Shown: positions 7,689 to 16,253 of the stretch, piece after piece
How positions within the stretch are numbered: position 1 is the first letter of the stretch
Layout: the number at the start of each line of letters is the position of its first letter
Assembly (NCBI GenBank): GCA_937892115.1
Contig: CALAUI010000007.1
Coordinates: forward strand, 1 to 64,000
DNA length: 64,000 nt
From: an uncultured Clostridia bacterium
Lineage (GTDB): Bacteria; Bacillota; Clostridia; Oscillospirales; Acutalibacteraceae
Direction: 5' to 3'
Notes under the pieces: model-generated
Seen by the model: only the letters and a program-made list of their open reading frames with translations
What the model was told of the DNA's origin: nothing
Database searches by the model: none
Position numbers and translations under genes: made by a program

Positions 7689-9622
7689 TATCTTACTTTC
7701 GTTCCTGCGGGTACACCGTCAACAAAGATTACCTTGACATCATCCTCACCTGCATCTGCGGCAAGAATCATTCCGCAGCTTTCAACACCGCAGAGTACGG
7801 CGGGCTTGAGGTTGGAAACAAGGATAATTTTTTTGCCTATAAGCTCATCGGGTGTGTAATATTTGGCGATACCGCTGGCAACCGTTCTGGGAACGCCCGT
7901 TCCGTCGTCAAGGGTGAGCTGAAGCAGCTTCTTTGCCTTCTTTACGGGAACGCATTCCTTGATTTCGGCTACTCTCAGGTCAACCTTTGCAAAGTCTTCT
8001 ATGCCGATTTTGGCAACACCGAGGATTTCTTCTTTAAGGGGATTTACCTCCTCTTTGGGTGCCGACTGAGCGGCAAGCTCCTCGAGTTCCTTTTCAAGGT
8101 CGATTCTGGGGAAAATAATTTCGCCCTTTACGACCGTATAGGAATCTTCTTTGCCGAATTCACCGCATTCATCCCAACTCTTTATTTCACCGATACCGAG
8201 CTGATTTCTGATTTTTACGCTTGTGTCGGGCATTGCGGGAGCAATAAGGACGGAGATTATTCTGATGCTTTCGCAGAGATTATACATAACCTCGGCAAGG
8301 CGTGCTTTTTTGCTTTCGTCCTTAGCAAGAGTCCAGGGAGCGGTTTCGTCAATGTATTTATTCGTTCTTGAAATAAATTTCCAGATAGCCGCAATGGAAT
8401 CAGAGAAATAAAGATTATCAAGTGCCTTTTCGGTGTTGATTTTTGTCTCTGCCGCAAGTGCCTTGAGGTCATCGTCAAATTCGCCTGCTTCTCTCTCAGC
8501 GGGAATGGTGCCGCCGAAATATTTGTCAACCATAGCAACGGTTCTGGAAACGAGGTTGCCTAAATCGTTGGCAAGGTCGGAGTTGATTCTGTTGATGAGA
8601 TTTTCGTTTGAGAATACGCCGTCTGCACCGTATGCGACCTCACGCAGAAGGTAGTAACGCAGTGCGTCAACACCGTATCTGTCAGCAAGCTTAACGGGGT
8701 CAACAACGTTGCCCTTTGATTTGCTCATCTTACCGCCTTCAAGAAGCACCCAGCCGTGGCAATATACCTTTTCGGGCAGGGGAACGTCAATGGACATAAG
8801 GAAAGCGGGCCAGTAAATTGTATGGAATCTGGTAATATCCTTACCGATAAGATGAACGTCTGCGGGCCAGAATTTCCTGAAGAGAGAGTCGTCCTCGGAG
8901 CCGTAGCCCAGAGCCGTAATGTAGTTTGTAAGAGCGTCAAGCCATACGTAGATAACGTGCTCGGGATTTACGGGCACCTGAATGCCCCACTTGAAGGTGG
9001 AACGGGAAATGCACAGGTCCTGAAGACCGGGCTTGATGAAATTATTGACCATCTCCGCTTCTCTCATTTTGGGAGCGAAGAAATCAGGATGAGCTTCGTA
9101 GTATTCAAGGAGCTTGTCTGCATACTTGGAAAGCTTGAAGAAATATGATTCTTCCTTTGCTTTGATAACGGGTCTTCCGCAGTCGGGGCAAAGACCGTTT
9201 TCCGCCTGGGTTTCAGTCCAGAAGGATTCGCAGGGCTTGCAGTAAAGGCCTTCGTATTCGCCCTTATAGATATCGCCCTTTTCGTACATGATATTAAAGA
9301 TTTTCTGAACTGCCTTTTCGTGATATTCGTCGGTAGTTCTGATGAATTTATCGTTGCTTATATTCATAAGCTTCCATAAATCCTTGATGCCGGCAACGAT
9401 ATTGTCAACGTATTCCTTGGGAGTAACGCCGGCTTCCTTTGCCTTGTCCTCAATCTTCTGACCGTGTTCGTCCGTGCCGGTAAGGAAGAACGTGTCGTAT
9501 CCGCGGAATCTCTTGTATCTTGCCATACAGTCTGCCTGAACGGTAGAGTAGGTGTGACCGATATGGAGCTTATCCGAAGGATAATATATGGGTGTGGAAA
9601 TATAAAACTTTTTGTCTGCCAT
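7688..9622 (-). CDS. metG: Methionine-tRNA ligase with C-terminal tRNA-binding domain
   Basis: 644 residues, starting after AGAGG. It charges tRNA-Met with methionine. Class I signatures are present: HIGH in 'YYPSDKLHIGHTYSTV' and KMSKS in 'LEGGKMSKSKGN'. A zinc knuckle with 'CKPCESFWT' and 'CPDCGR' sits in the connective peptide. The C-terminal 100 residues ('AKIGIEDFAKVDLRVAEIKE' through 'NLKPAVLCGVESCGMIL') form the EMAPII/Trbp111-like tRNA-binding fold that makes the enzyme dimeric. It lies 20 bases downstream of nagB. Confidence 0.97.
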   Translation of the reverse strand: MADKKFYISTPIYYPSDKLHIGHTYSTVQADCMARYKRFRGYDTFFLTGTDEHGQKIEDKAKEAGVTPKEYVDNIVAGIKDLWKLMNISNDKFIRTTDEYHEKAVQKIFNIMYEKGDIYKGEYEGLYCKPCESFWTETQAENGLCPDCGRPVIKAKEESYFFKLSKYADKLLEYYEAHPDFFAPKMREAEMVNNFIKPGLQDLCISRSTFKWGIQVPVNPEHVIYVWLDALTNYITALGYGSEDDSLFRKFWPADVHLIGKDITRFHTIYWPAFLMSIDVPLPEKVYCHGWVLLEGGKMSKSKGNVVDPVKLADRYGVDALRYYLLREVAYGADGVFSNENLINRINSDLANDLGNLVSRTVAMVDKYFGGTIPAEREAGEFDDDLKALAAETKINTEKALDNLYFSDSIAAIWKFISRTNKYIDETAPWTLAKDESKKARLAEVMYNLCESIRIISVLIAPAMPDTSVKIRNQLGIGEIKSWDECGEFGKEDSYTVVKGEIIFPRIDLEKELEELAAQSAPKEEVNPLKEEILGVAKIGIEDFAKVDLRVAEIKECVPVKKAKKLLQLTLDDGTGVPRTVASGIAKYYTPDELIGKKIILVSNLKPAVLCGVESCGMILAADAGEDDVKVIFVDGVPAGTKVR

Positions 9623-9642
9623 GGGAATTACCTCTTTTCGTA

Positions 9643-10362
9643 TTACAGCAGGGATGCGGCCGCTTCGTCAAGCAGGATAACGGTATCTGCATGCTGCTGA
9701 AGGATTGATGCGGGGCAGCCGGGAGTAACAGGGCCGTTTATCATTTCCTTTACTGCCTCTGCCTTTGATGAACCGGTTGCAATGAGAATGATTTTCTTTG
9801 ATCTCATGATTGAGCCGATACCCATTGTCATAGCGTAACGGGGCATGGGAATATCATCAAAATAGATTGAGTTTGCATCAATCGTTGACTGGGTAAGAGT
9901 AACCTTCCACGCTTCGTCCGTGAACTTATCCGAGGGCTCGTTGAATGCGATATGGCCGTTTCTGCCGATACCGAGAATCTGGATATCAATTCCGCCCTTT
10001 GATTTGATTGCTTCTGCATATCTTGCGCTTTCTGCCTTTTCTTCTGCGTTTCCGTCAAGAAAATTGACCTTTGCGGGGTCAACGTCAACTCTTGAGAAAA
10101 GGTTTTCAAACATAAAGGTCCAGTAGCTGTTTTTATGGTCTCTGGGCAGGTCGCAGTATTCGTCAAGGTTGAAGGTGGTTACGTCCTTGAAGGAAACCTT
10201 GCCTGCGTTATACTGTTCCGTAATGTAGTTATAGGTGGGAACGGGTGATGCACCTGTTGCAAAACCGAGAACGCAGTCGGGCTTTGAATTTACAAAGTCA
10301 CAGATGATTTTGCCTGCGGCTTCACCGATTTCAAGTTCATTCTTAAAAATTCTTACTTCCAT
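9643..10362 (-). CDS. nagB: Glucosamine-6-phosphate deaminase
   Basis: 239 residues. It converts glucosamine-6-phosphate to fructose-6-phosphate and ammonia, the last step of amino-sugar catabolism. Signatures are 'GFATGASPVPTY' (phosphate loop), 'FNLDEYCDLPRDH' and 'LGIGRNGHIAFNEPSD' with the catalytic Asp/Glu/His set. The start is ATG 10362 after a GAGG site. The gene is 14 bases downstream of an oxidoreductase that may also act on sugars. No nagA lies nearby. Confidence 0.95.
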   Translation of the reverse strand: MEVRIFKNELEIGEAAGKIICDFVNSKPDCVLGFATGASPVPTYNYITEQYNAGKVSFKDVTTFNLDEYCDLPRDHKNSYWTFMFENLFSRVDVDPAKVNFLDGNAEEKAESARYAEAIKSKGGIDIQILGIGRNGHIAFNEPSDKFTDEAWKVTLTQSTIDANSIYFDDIPMPRYAMTMGIGSIMRSKKIILIATGSSKAEAVKEMINGPVTPGCPASILQQHADTVILLDEAAASLL

Positions 10363-10376
10363 TGTATATACCTCGC

Positions 10377-11444
10377 TTATTTGATTTCGATTTCTTTGTG
10401 TGCGGCGGATGAATCATATATCGCCTGCATGATTTTTGATGTGAGTACGGCTCTGTCAATATACTGCTGATTCATTTCTCCGCCGTTCCTGACGAGAGAG
10501 ATGAAAGCATTAAGCTCGTTTTCATACATATCTGTGGTCTTGCATTTGACCTGAGTTTCGGTGAGCATGCCGTCCTTTACGCCGTAAATCTTGAAGTCGC
10601 CGCAATATTTGAGACGGATACCTGCTTTTGTGCCGAGGAAATCAATATATGTTTCGCTTTCGCCGATATTCTGTGCCCATGCACCGTTGAAGCTGATAAC
10701 GGGGCCTGATGTGCGGATAATACCCGTAACGGAATCGTCAACGTCGTAAGTTCCGTTTATATTTTTGGTTTCCTCTGCCCACATACCCGTGTATACGTAG
10801 TTTTTCATATCAACGCCGAGCTTTGAGAATGCTTCGCCCGAAGCCGTAAGGGGAGTGGGGTCGCCGCAGCAGTAAAGGATAAGGTCAAGATAGTGAACAC
10901 CCCAGTCAATGAGGCATCCGCCGCCGGAGCTTGCCTTTGTGGTGAAGTCTCCGCCGAGACCGGGAATTGAACGGTGGGCTCTGAATGAAGCATATACCTG
11001 ATAAACCTCACCGAGATCGCCTGCGTCAATGATTTCCTTGATTTTGTTTACATAGGTGTTGAAGCGGTTTACCACACCGATATTGAGGATTTTGCCGGTT
11101 TCGTGAGCAACCTTCTGCATTTCAAGGGCTTCGGAAAGAATTCTTGCGGCGGGCTTTTCGCAGAATACGTTTTTGCCTGCCCTGAGGAAATCTATTGAAA
11201 TGATTGAGTGGAAATCGTTATGAGTGCAGACGGATACCGCTTCGATTTCGGGATCGTTGAGGAAATCGTGATAATCCGTTACCGCAGTACCGCAGCCGTA
11301 TTTTTCAACGGCAGCCTGAGCTCTCTCCGGGATGAGATCGCAGAAATATTTGATTTCAACGTCATCGTTTTTCATATAAGCGGGAATGTGCGCGGCGTTT
11401 GCGATTGTGCCGCATCCGATTACTGCAACTTTTGTTTTTGACAT
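10377..11444 (-). CDS. Gfo/Idh/MocA family NAD(P)-dependent oxidoreductase
   Basis: 355 residues. The N-terminal Rossmann fold has 'AVIGCGTIANAAHIPAY' and 'VSVCTHNDFH'. The 'FCEKPAA' motif is the family's catalytic EKP block. 'LIDWGVHYLDLILYCCG' holds the substrate-site D-x-x-x-H. These enzymes oxidise or reduce sugars, inositols and related polyols. This is the first gene of the minus-strand operon and is divergent from two sugar isomerase-like genes at 11605, which suggests a shared carbohydrate pathway. The exact substrate is not determinable. Confidence 0.9.
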   Translation of the reverse strand: MSKTKVAVIGCGTIANAAHIPAYMKNDDVEIKYFCDLIPERAQAAVEKYGCGTAVTDYHDFLNDPEIEAVSVCTHNDFHSIISIDFLRAGKNVFCEKPAARILSEALEMQKVAHETGKILNIGVVNRFNTYVNKIKEIIDAGDLGEVYQVYASFRAHRSIPGLGGDFTTKASSGGGCLIDWGVHYLDLILYCCGDPTPLTASGEAFSKLGVDMKNYVYTGMWAEETKNINGTYDVDDSVTGIIRTSGPVISFNGAWAQNIGESETYIDFLGTKAGIRLKYCGDFKIYGVKDGMLTETQVKCKTTDMYENELNAFISLVRNGGEMNQQYIDRAVLTSKIMQAIYDSSAAHKEIEIK

Positions 11445-11477
11445 TGGTTAGTCCCCCATAATAAAAAATATATAAAT

Positions 11478-11506
11478 AATATAAACCATAAACGAAAAAA
11501 AGTAAA
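11478..11506 (-). promoter_or_regulatory. Promoter of the oxidoreductase-nagB-metG-tatD operon
   Basis: On the minus strand TTTACT (11506-11501) and TATATT (11483-11478) are spaced by 17 bases. GGGGGACT precedes the start codon at 11444. Confidence 0.5.
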
Positions 11507-11525
11507 GGAAAAATGCATAAAATCC

Positions 11526-11554
11526 TTGAATAAAACCGCAACCGATGATAATAT
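11526..11554 (+). promoter_or_regulatory. Probable promoter of the sugar isomerase pair
   Basis: TTGAAT (11526-11531) and TAATAT (11549-11554) are 17 bases apart. A better -10 (TATAAT at 11555-11560) has no matching -35 at normal spacing, so the exact start point is uncertain. Confidence 0.4.
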
Positions 11555-11604
11555 TATAATGTTGATTATACATCAATGAATACAGCAGAAAAGGAAGTAC
11601 GGTT

Positions 11605-12444
11605 ATGGCAAAATTCCCTATAGGCGTAATTATCAACAGCTTCAGGACAGATATCCCCACGGCAGTTAAGAAGGCGGCGGCAGTAGGCGCGCAGGGCATT
11701 CAGGTATATGCCACCACAGGCGAAATGGCACCCGAAAATCTTGATGCCGCAAAAAGAAACGAATTCAAAAAGCTTGTTGCGGATAACGGCCTTGTGATTT
11801 CAGCCCTCTGCGGTGACCTCGGCGGCGGCTTCGGCAACAAAGACGAGAATCCTGCCAAAATCGAAAAATCAAAGAGAATAATTGACCTTGCAAAAGAGCT
11901 TGGTACGGATATAGTTACAACTCATATCGGTGTAGTTCCTCAGGATCCCGGTCACGAAAGATATAAAATCATGCAGGAGGCATGCTATGAGCTTTCACGT
12001 TATGCAGACAGCATAAATGCTCATTTTGCCATTGAAACGGGCCCCGAAACCTCCGCAGTTCTCAAGAGCTTCCTTGATTCTCTCGATTCAACGGGTGTTG
12101 CGGTAAACCTTGACCCCGCAAATCTCGTAATGGTAACCGGTGATAATCCCGCTGTTGCAGTTCATAATCTGAGCAAATACATCGTTCATACCCATGCAAA
12201 AGACGGCAAGCAGCTTTTCTACAAAGACCCCGAAATCGTTTACGGTGTAGTCAAGAGCTCTCTCGTTACGGGCCCCAGCTTCCTTGAGGTTCCTCTCGGC
12301 GAAGGCAGTGTAAACTGGGACGAATACCTTGCTGCACTTGAAGAAATCGGCTACAAGGGCTTCCTCACCATTGAACGTGAGGTCGGCGATGACCCCGAAA
12401 AGGATATCCGTGCCGCGGTAGAATTTCTTAAGGAGAAGTTTTGA
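11605..12444 (+). CDS. Sugar phosphate isomerase/epimerase-like TIM barrel protein
   Basis: 279 residues of the xylose isomerase-like TIM barrel (AP endonuclease 2) family. Metal-site blocks are visible in order: 'HFAIETGPETSAV', 'VAVNLDPANLVM', 'YIVHTHAKDGKQL', 'VPLGEGSVNWDEYL' and 'GFLTIERE'. Such enzymes isomerise or epimerise sugars, or dehydrate inososes, using a divalent metal. It shares an operon with a second member of the same family and is divergent from a Gfo/Idh oxidoreductase, a combination typical of inositol or rare-sugar pathways. The substrate is unknown. Confidence 0.85.
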   Translation: MAKFPIGVIINSFRTDIPTAVKKAAAVGAQGIQVYATTGEMAPENLDAAKRNEFKKLVADNGLVISALCGDLGGGFGNKDENPAKIEKSKRIIDLAKELGTDIVTTHIGVVPQDPGHERYKIMQEACYELSRYADSINAHFAIETGPETSAVLKSFLDSLDSTGVAVNLDPANLVMVTGDNPAVAVHNLSKYIVHTHAKDGKQLFYKDPEIVYGVVKSSLVTGPSFLEVPLGEGSVNWDEYLAALEEIGYKGFLTIEREVGDDPEKDIRAAVEFLKEKF

Positions 12445-12446
12445 TT

Positions 12447-13313
12447 ATGAAAATCAGCGTAAGCAGTTACAGCTTTGAGCAGCTTATTTCTTCGGGTAAG
12501 GAGACCCAGCTCAGCATCATTAAGATTGCAAAGGAAATGGGCTTTGACGGTATTGAATTTACCGACCTTAAAGTGCCCGAGGGCAAAACCGAAGAGGAGT
12601 ATGCACGTGAAATCCGCGAGGAATGCGATAAATATAACCTTCCCGTTGTCAGCTATACAATAGGTGCAAATCTGCTTAAAACGGTTGAAATGAGAAACGA
12701 TGAAGAGGTTGAGCGCGTTTGCAGAAAGCTTGACGTGGCAAAGATTCTCGGCTCTCCCACCCTCAGACACGATGCCGCATGGGGCGTTGCGGATAACAGA
12801 AAGTCTTTCACCGGCTTTGAAAACGTACTGCCCGTTCTGGTTGAAGGATGCAGGAAAATCACGAATTATGCAAAGAAGCTGGGCATTCAGACCATGGTTG
12901 AGAATCACGGCTATTTCTGCCAGGAAAGCACCAGAGTTGAAAAGCTCATAAACGGCGTATGCGACCCCAATTTCGGTGTGCTTCTTGACATTGGCAATTT
13001 CTGCTGTGCGGATGAAAACAACGCCGATGCGGTGGGCAGATTGCTTCCTTATATCAAGCACGTTCACGCTAAGGATTTCCACATCAAGAGCGGAATAGGT
13101 CCCGACCCCGGTGAGGGCTTCTTCAGAACAAGAGGCGGTGACTACCTCAGAGGCGCAATCATCGGTCAGGGCAACGTTCCCGTTTATCAGTGCGTTCAGA
13201 ATATCGTGAGAAGCGGATACGACGGCTATATCACGGTTGAATTTGAGGGTATGGAGGACTGCCTCAAGGGAGTCCGTATAGGTATGGAAAACCTCAGAAA
13301 ATACTGTGAATGA
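12447..13313 (+). CDS. Second sugar phosphate isomerase/epimerase-like TIM barrel protein
   Basis: 288 residues from ATG 12447. A TTG at 12441 is an alternative start closer to AGGAG (12431) and would overlap the preceding stop by 4 bases. The fold blocks are 'GFDGIEFTDLK', 'IQTMVENHGYFC', 'FGVLLDIGNFCCAD', 'YIKHVHAKDFHI', 'GAIIGQGNVPVYQ' and 'GYITVEFEG'. The family is the same as its neighbour, but the sequences differ clearly, so the two probably catalyse different steps. The gene ends before a strong terminator. Confidence 0.85.
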   Translation: MKISVSSYSFEQLISSGKETQLSIIKIAKEMGFDGIEFTDLKVPEGKTEEEYAREIREECDKYNLPVVSYTIGANLLKTVEMRNDEEVERVCRKLDVAKILGSPTLRHDAAWGVADNRKSFTGFENVLPVLVEGCRKITNYAKKLGIQTMVENHGYFCQESTRVEKLINGVCDPNFGVLLDIGNFCCADENNADAVGRLLPYIKHVHAKDFHIKSGIGPDPGEGFFRTRGGDYLRGAIIGQGNVPVYQCVQNIVRSGYDGYITVEFEGMEDCLKGVRIGMENLRKYCE

Positions 13314-13355
13314 TACAGATTTCCGAATACTGAAAGAAATATACACAATACTTGC

Positions 13356-13386
13356 AAAAAATCCCTGCTTTATGCAGGGATTTTTA
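13356..13386 (+). terminator. Rho-independent terminator
   Basis: ATCCCTGC (13361-13368) pairs with GCAGGGAT (13374-13381) around TTTAT, with an A-run before and a T-run after. Confidence 0.9.
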
Positions 13387-13421
13387 TTGTTTCAACCAAA
13401 AAATGAATTTTATCAATATTT

Positions 13422-13451
13422 TTCTTGCATTTTTGACTGATATAGTATAAT
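13422..13451 (+). promoter_or_regulatory. Promoter of gdhA
   Basis: A perfect TATAAT (13446-13451) lies 57 bases upstream of the start codon. The best -35 is TTCTTG (13422-13427) at 18 bases; TTGCAT at 15 bases is the alternative. Confidence 0.55.
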
Positions 13452-13508
13452 ATGTTCCCATAACGTTTGTTATTTATTCTAAACCATTGAAAACAGGAGT
13501 TGACTTTA

Positions 13509-14852
13509 ATGAGTTACGTACAGAAAGTTATTGAAGAGGTTGCAAAGAAAAATGCTTCCGAGCCCGAGTTCGTCCAGACAGTTGAAGAGGTTCTTACTTC
13601 CCTTGAACCCGTTGTTGCTCAGCATCCCGAGTATGAGAAGTATGCTCTTCTTGAAAGAATGGTTGAGCCCGACAGACAGATCAAGTTCAGAGTTACATGG
13701 GTTGACGATGAAGGTAAGGTAAACGTTAATACCGGTTACCGCGTTCAGTTCAACAACGCAATCGGTCCCTACAAGGGCGGCCTTCGTTTCCATCCCTCGG
13801 TATATATTGGCATCATGAAGTTCCTTGCTTTTGAGCAGACATTCAAAAACAGTCTTACCAGTCTTCCCATCGGCGGCGGTAAGGGCGGCTCCGACTTTGA
13901 CCCCAGAGGCAAGAGTGACGGAGAAATCATGCGTTTCTGCCAGGCATTCATGACCGAGCTTTATAAGTATATCGGACCGGACGTAGACGTTCCCGCAGGT
14001 GACATCGGTGTCGGCGGCAGAGAAATCGGCTACCTTTTCGGTCAGTATAAGAGAATCAAGACCAGCTACGAAAACGGCGTTCTTACCGGTAAGGGCCTTT
14101 CCTACGGCGGCTCACTTATCAGACCCGAAGCAACCGGCTTCGGTGCTACTTACTACGCTGTTGAAGTTCTTAAGCATTTCGGCGAAGATATCAAGGGTAA
14201 GACGGTAGCTCTTTCCGGTTTCGGTAACGTTGCATGGGGCGCTGCAAAGAAGATTGCACAGCTCGGCGGCAAGGCAGTTACTATTTCCGGTCCCGACGGT
14301 TACGTTTACGATCCCGACGGTATCATCACAGACGAAAAGATTAACTATTTGCTTGAAATGAGAGCAAGCGGCCGTGACAAGGCACAGGATTATGCCGACA
14401 AATTCGGTTGTCAGTTCTTCCCCGGCGAGAAGCCCTGGGGTGTTAAGGTTGACATCGCAATGCCCTGCGCTACCCAGAACGAAATCGGTATGGCAGAAGC
14501 AGAGAAAATCGTTGCAAACGGTGTTCCTTATTATATTGAAGTTGCAAATATGCCCACAACAAACGATGCTCTTGCATATCTTAAGGCAAACTGCAAGGCA
14601 GTAGCTCCCTCAAAGGCAGTTAACGCAGGCGGCGTTGCAACGTCAGCTCTTGAAATGAGCCAGGATTCCATGAGATATTCATGGACTGCCGAAGAAGTTG
14701 ATGCAAAGCTTCATCAGATTATGATCAATATTCACGATGCATCGGCAAAAGCAGCTGAGGATTACGGCTTCGGTTATGACCTCGTTGCAGGTGCAAATAT
14801 TGCAGGATTCCTTAAGGTTGCGGATGCAATGATGGCTCAGGGTCTTGTATAA
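13509..14852 (+). CDS. gdhA: NADP-specific glutamate dehydrogenase
   Basis: 447 residues from ATG 13509, nine bases after AGGAG (13495); an upstream TTG at 13500 is less likely. It interconverts 2-oxoglutarate plus ammonium and glutamate, assimilating ammonium. Signatures are 'YKGGLRFHPSVYIGIMKFLA', 'LPIGGGKGGSDFDPRGKSDG', 'DVPAGDIGVGGREIGYLFGQ' and the Rossmann 'LSGFGNVAWGAAKK'. The length and motifs fit the hexameric 450-residue class. It is a single-gene unit with its own promoter and terminator. Confidence 0.97.
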   Translation: MSYVQKVIEEVAKKNASEPEFVQTVEEVLTSLEPVVAQHPEYEKYALLERMVEPDRQIKFRVTWVDDEGKVNVNTGYRVQFNNAIGPYKGGLRFHPSVYIGIMKFLAFEQTFKNSLTSLPIGGGKGGSDFDPRGKSDGEIMRFCQAFMTELYKYIGPDVDVPAGDIGVGGREIGYLFGQYKRIKTSYENGVLTGKGLSYGGSLIRPEATGFGATYYAVEVLKHFGEDIKGKTVALSGFGNVAWGAAKKIAQLGGKAVTISGPDGYVYDPDGIITDEKINYLLEMRASGRDKAQDYADKFGCQFFPGEKPWGVKVDIAMPCATQNEIGMAEAEKIVANGVPYYIEVANMPTTNDALAYLKANCKAVAPSKAVNAGGVATSALEMSQDSMRYSWTAEEVDAKLHQIMINIHDASAKAAEDYGFGYDLVAGANIAGFLKVADAMMAQGLV

Positions 14853-14907
14853 TCCCTGCCCGAATCAGTCGTGTAAGAACATATCAAACTGAACAAGTAC
14901 AAATTAA

Positions 14908-14943
14908 AAGGCAGGCACTTATCTGACGGTAAGTGCCTGCCTT
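14908..14943. terminator. Convergent terminator between gdhA and mtaB
   Basis: A 14-bp perfect stem (14908-14921 with 14930-14943) lies between two convergent genes. Confidence 0.8.
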
Positions 14944-14955
14944 GATTATTGCTGT

Positions 14956-16239
14956 TTATATCAATTCACCGATACAGAAATCGCCGTCAACACCCGTGAT
15001 TTTTACCTTTACGATTTCTCCGCACGGGCAGCTGCCTTTTACTTTTACGGGAGTGTAATTCGCGGTGTAGCCCTGGACTGATCCGCCGTGGTTTTCCTCG
15101 GGTAATATTTCAAGCGTTTTTCCTATCTGATTTTTAAGGAATGCCTGACGTATTTTTTCCGTTTCGTCAATCATGATTTCCGTTCTGTGCTGTTTGACGG
15201 AATTTTCAATCTGGTCGCTCATCCTTGCGGCGGGCGTGCCGGGACGCCTTGAATACGGGAAAACATGGACCTTTTCAAATGCGGTCTTTTTGACAAAATC
15301 AAGTGAAATCTCGTAGTCGCTGTCGGTTTCGCCGGGAAAGCCCACCATAACGTCTGTCGTGAGCGTAACATCGGGGAAGGTTGCCCTTAAGCTCGTGCAG
15401 AGGTCCTCGTATTCCACGGAATTGTAGTGTCTGTTCATCCTCTTGAGGGTCTTATCGCAGCCGCTCTGAAGGGAAATATGAAACTGCGGACAGAATTCCT
15501 TTATCTGTGAGAGCCCCGAAATAACGCTGTCGGTAATATGGTCGGGCTCAAGTGAGCCCAGGCGGACTCTTTCTATGCCCTCAACCTCTGCGGCTGTCCT
15601 TACCGCCTCAACCATATCCGAGTCGATATCCGTTCCGTATGCGGAAAGGTTGATGCCCACAAGCACAACCTCTTTGTAACCGTTTTTTGCAAGGGCGGTT
15701 ACTTCTTTTCTTATGTCTTCAATGGGCTTGGAGCGTACTCTGCCCCTTGCGTAAGGAATGATACAGTAGGAGCAGAATCTGTTGCAGCCGTCCTCAATTT
15801 TGACGATGGCTCTCGTTTTTTCCGAATATGCCGAAACGGTCTTACCCCTGAATTTGTCGCCCGTCAGATGGGGCTCGATTTCCACGTCTCTCTTGCGCGA
15901 CTGAATAAATCTGAGTATCAGCCCGTAAAGGCAATCGTTGTTTTTATTGCCCATTACGATATCCGCTTCGGGAAGCTCCTTTTCCGTTGAAGGAGTTGCC
16001 TGGGTCATGCATCCCGTGAGCACGATTATGCTGTCGGGATGATTGTTTCTCAGCCGTCTTACCGCCTGCCTTGTCTTTCTGTCACTTTCGGCGGTAACCG
16101 AGCAGGAATTTATGATATATACGTCCGCATCCTCCGAGGGTGAAACGCAGGTGAAACCGTTTTTTACCAGGTCCTCTGCCATTGCCGCAGATTCGTATTG
16201 ATTTACTTTACAACCGAGGGTGTAAAATGCACACTTCAT
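14956..16239 (-). CDS. mtaB: tRNA t6A37 methylthiotransferase MtaB
   Basis: 427 residues. It converts t6A at position 37 of tRNAs reading ANN codons to ms2t6A. The UPF0004 domain opens with 'YTLGCKVNQYES' and has 'INSCSVTAESDRKTR' and 'VLTGCMTQ', whose three Cys hold one 4Fe-4S cluster. The radical SAM motif is 'DGCNRFCSYCIIPYARGRVR' (CxxxCxxC). A TRAM-like domain ends the protein. The short opening 'MKCAFYTLGCKVNQ' fits MtaB rather than MiaB or RimO. An FAD oxidoreductase lies just upstream on the same strand, 14 bases away. Confidence 0.93.
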   Translation of the reverse strand: MKCAFYTLGCKVNQYESAAMAEDLVKNGFTCVSPSEDADVYIINSCSVTAESDRKTRQAVRRLRNNHPDSIIVLTGCMTQATPSTEKELPEADIVMGNKNNDCLYGLILRFIQSRKRDVEIEPHLTGDKFRGKTVSAYSEKTRAIVKIEDGCNRFCSYCIIPYARGRVRSKPIEDIRKEVTALAKNGYKEVVLVGINLSAYGTDIDSDMVEAVRTAAEVEGIERVRLGSLEPDHITDSVISGLSQIKEFCPQFHISLQSGCDKTLKRMNRHYNSVEYEDLCTSLRATFPDVTLTTDVMVGFPGETDSDYEISLDFVKKTAFEKVHVFPYSRRPGTPAARMSDQIENSVKQHRTEIMIDETEKIRQAFLKNQIGKTLEILPEENHGGSVQGYTANYTPVKVKGSCPCGEIVKVKITGVDGDFCIGELI

Positions 16240-16253
16240 TTACAGTGCTCCTG

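Noticed and set aside
12351..13346. 331-codon minus-strand frame opposite the second TIM barrel gene
   Set aside because: The plus-strand frame has full family motifs; the antisense frame has none.
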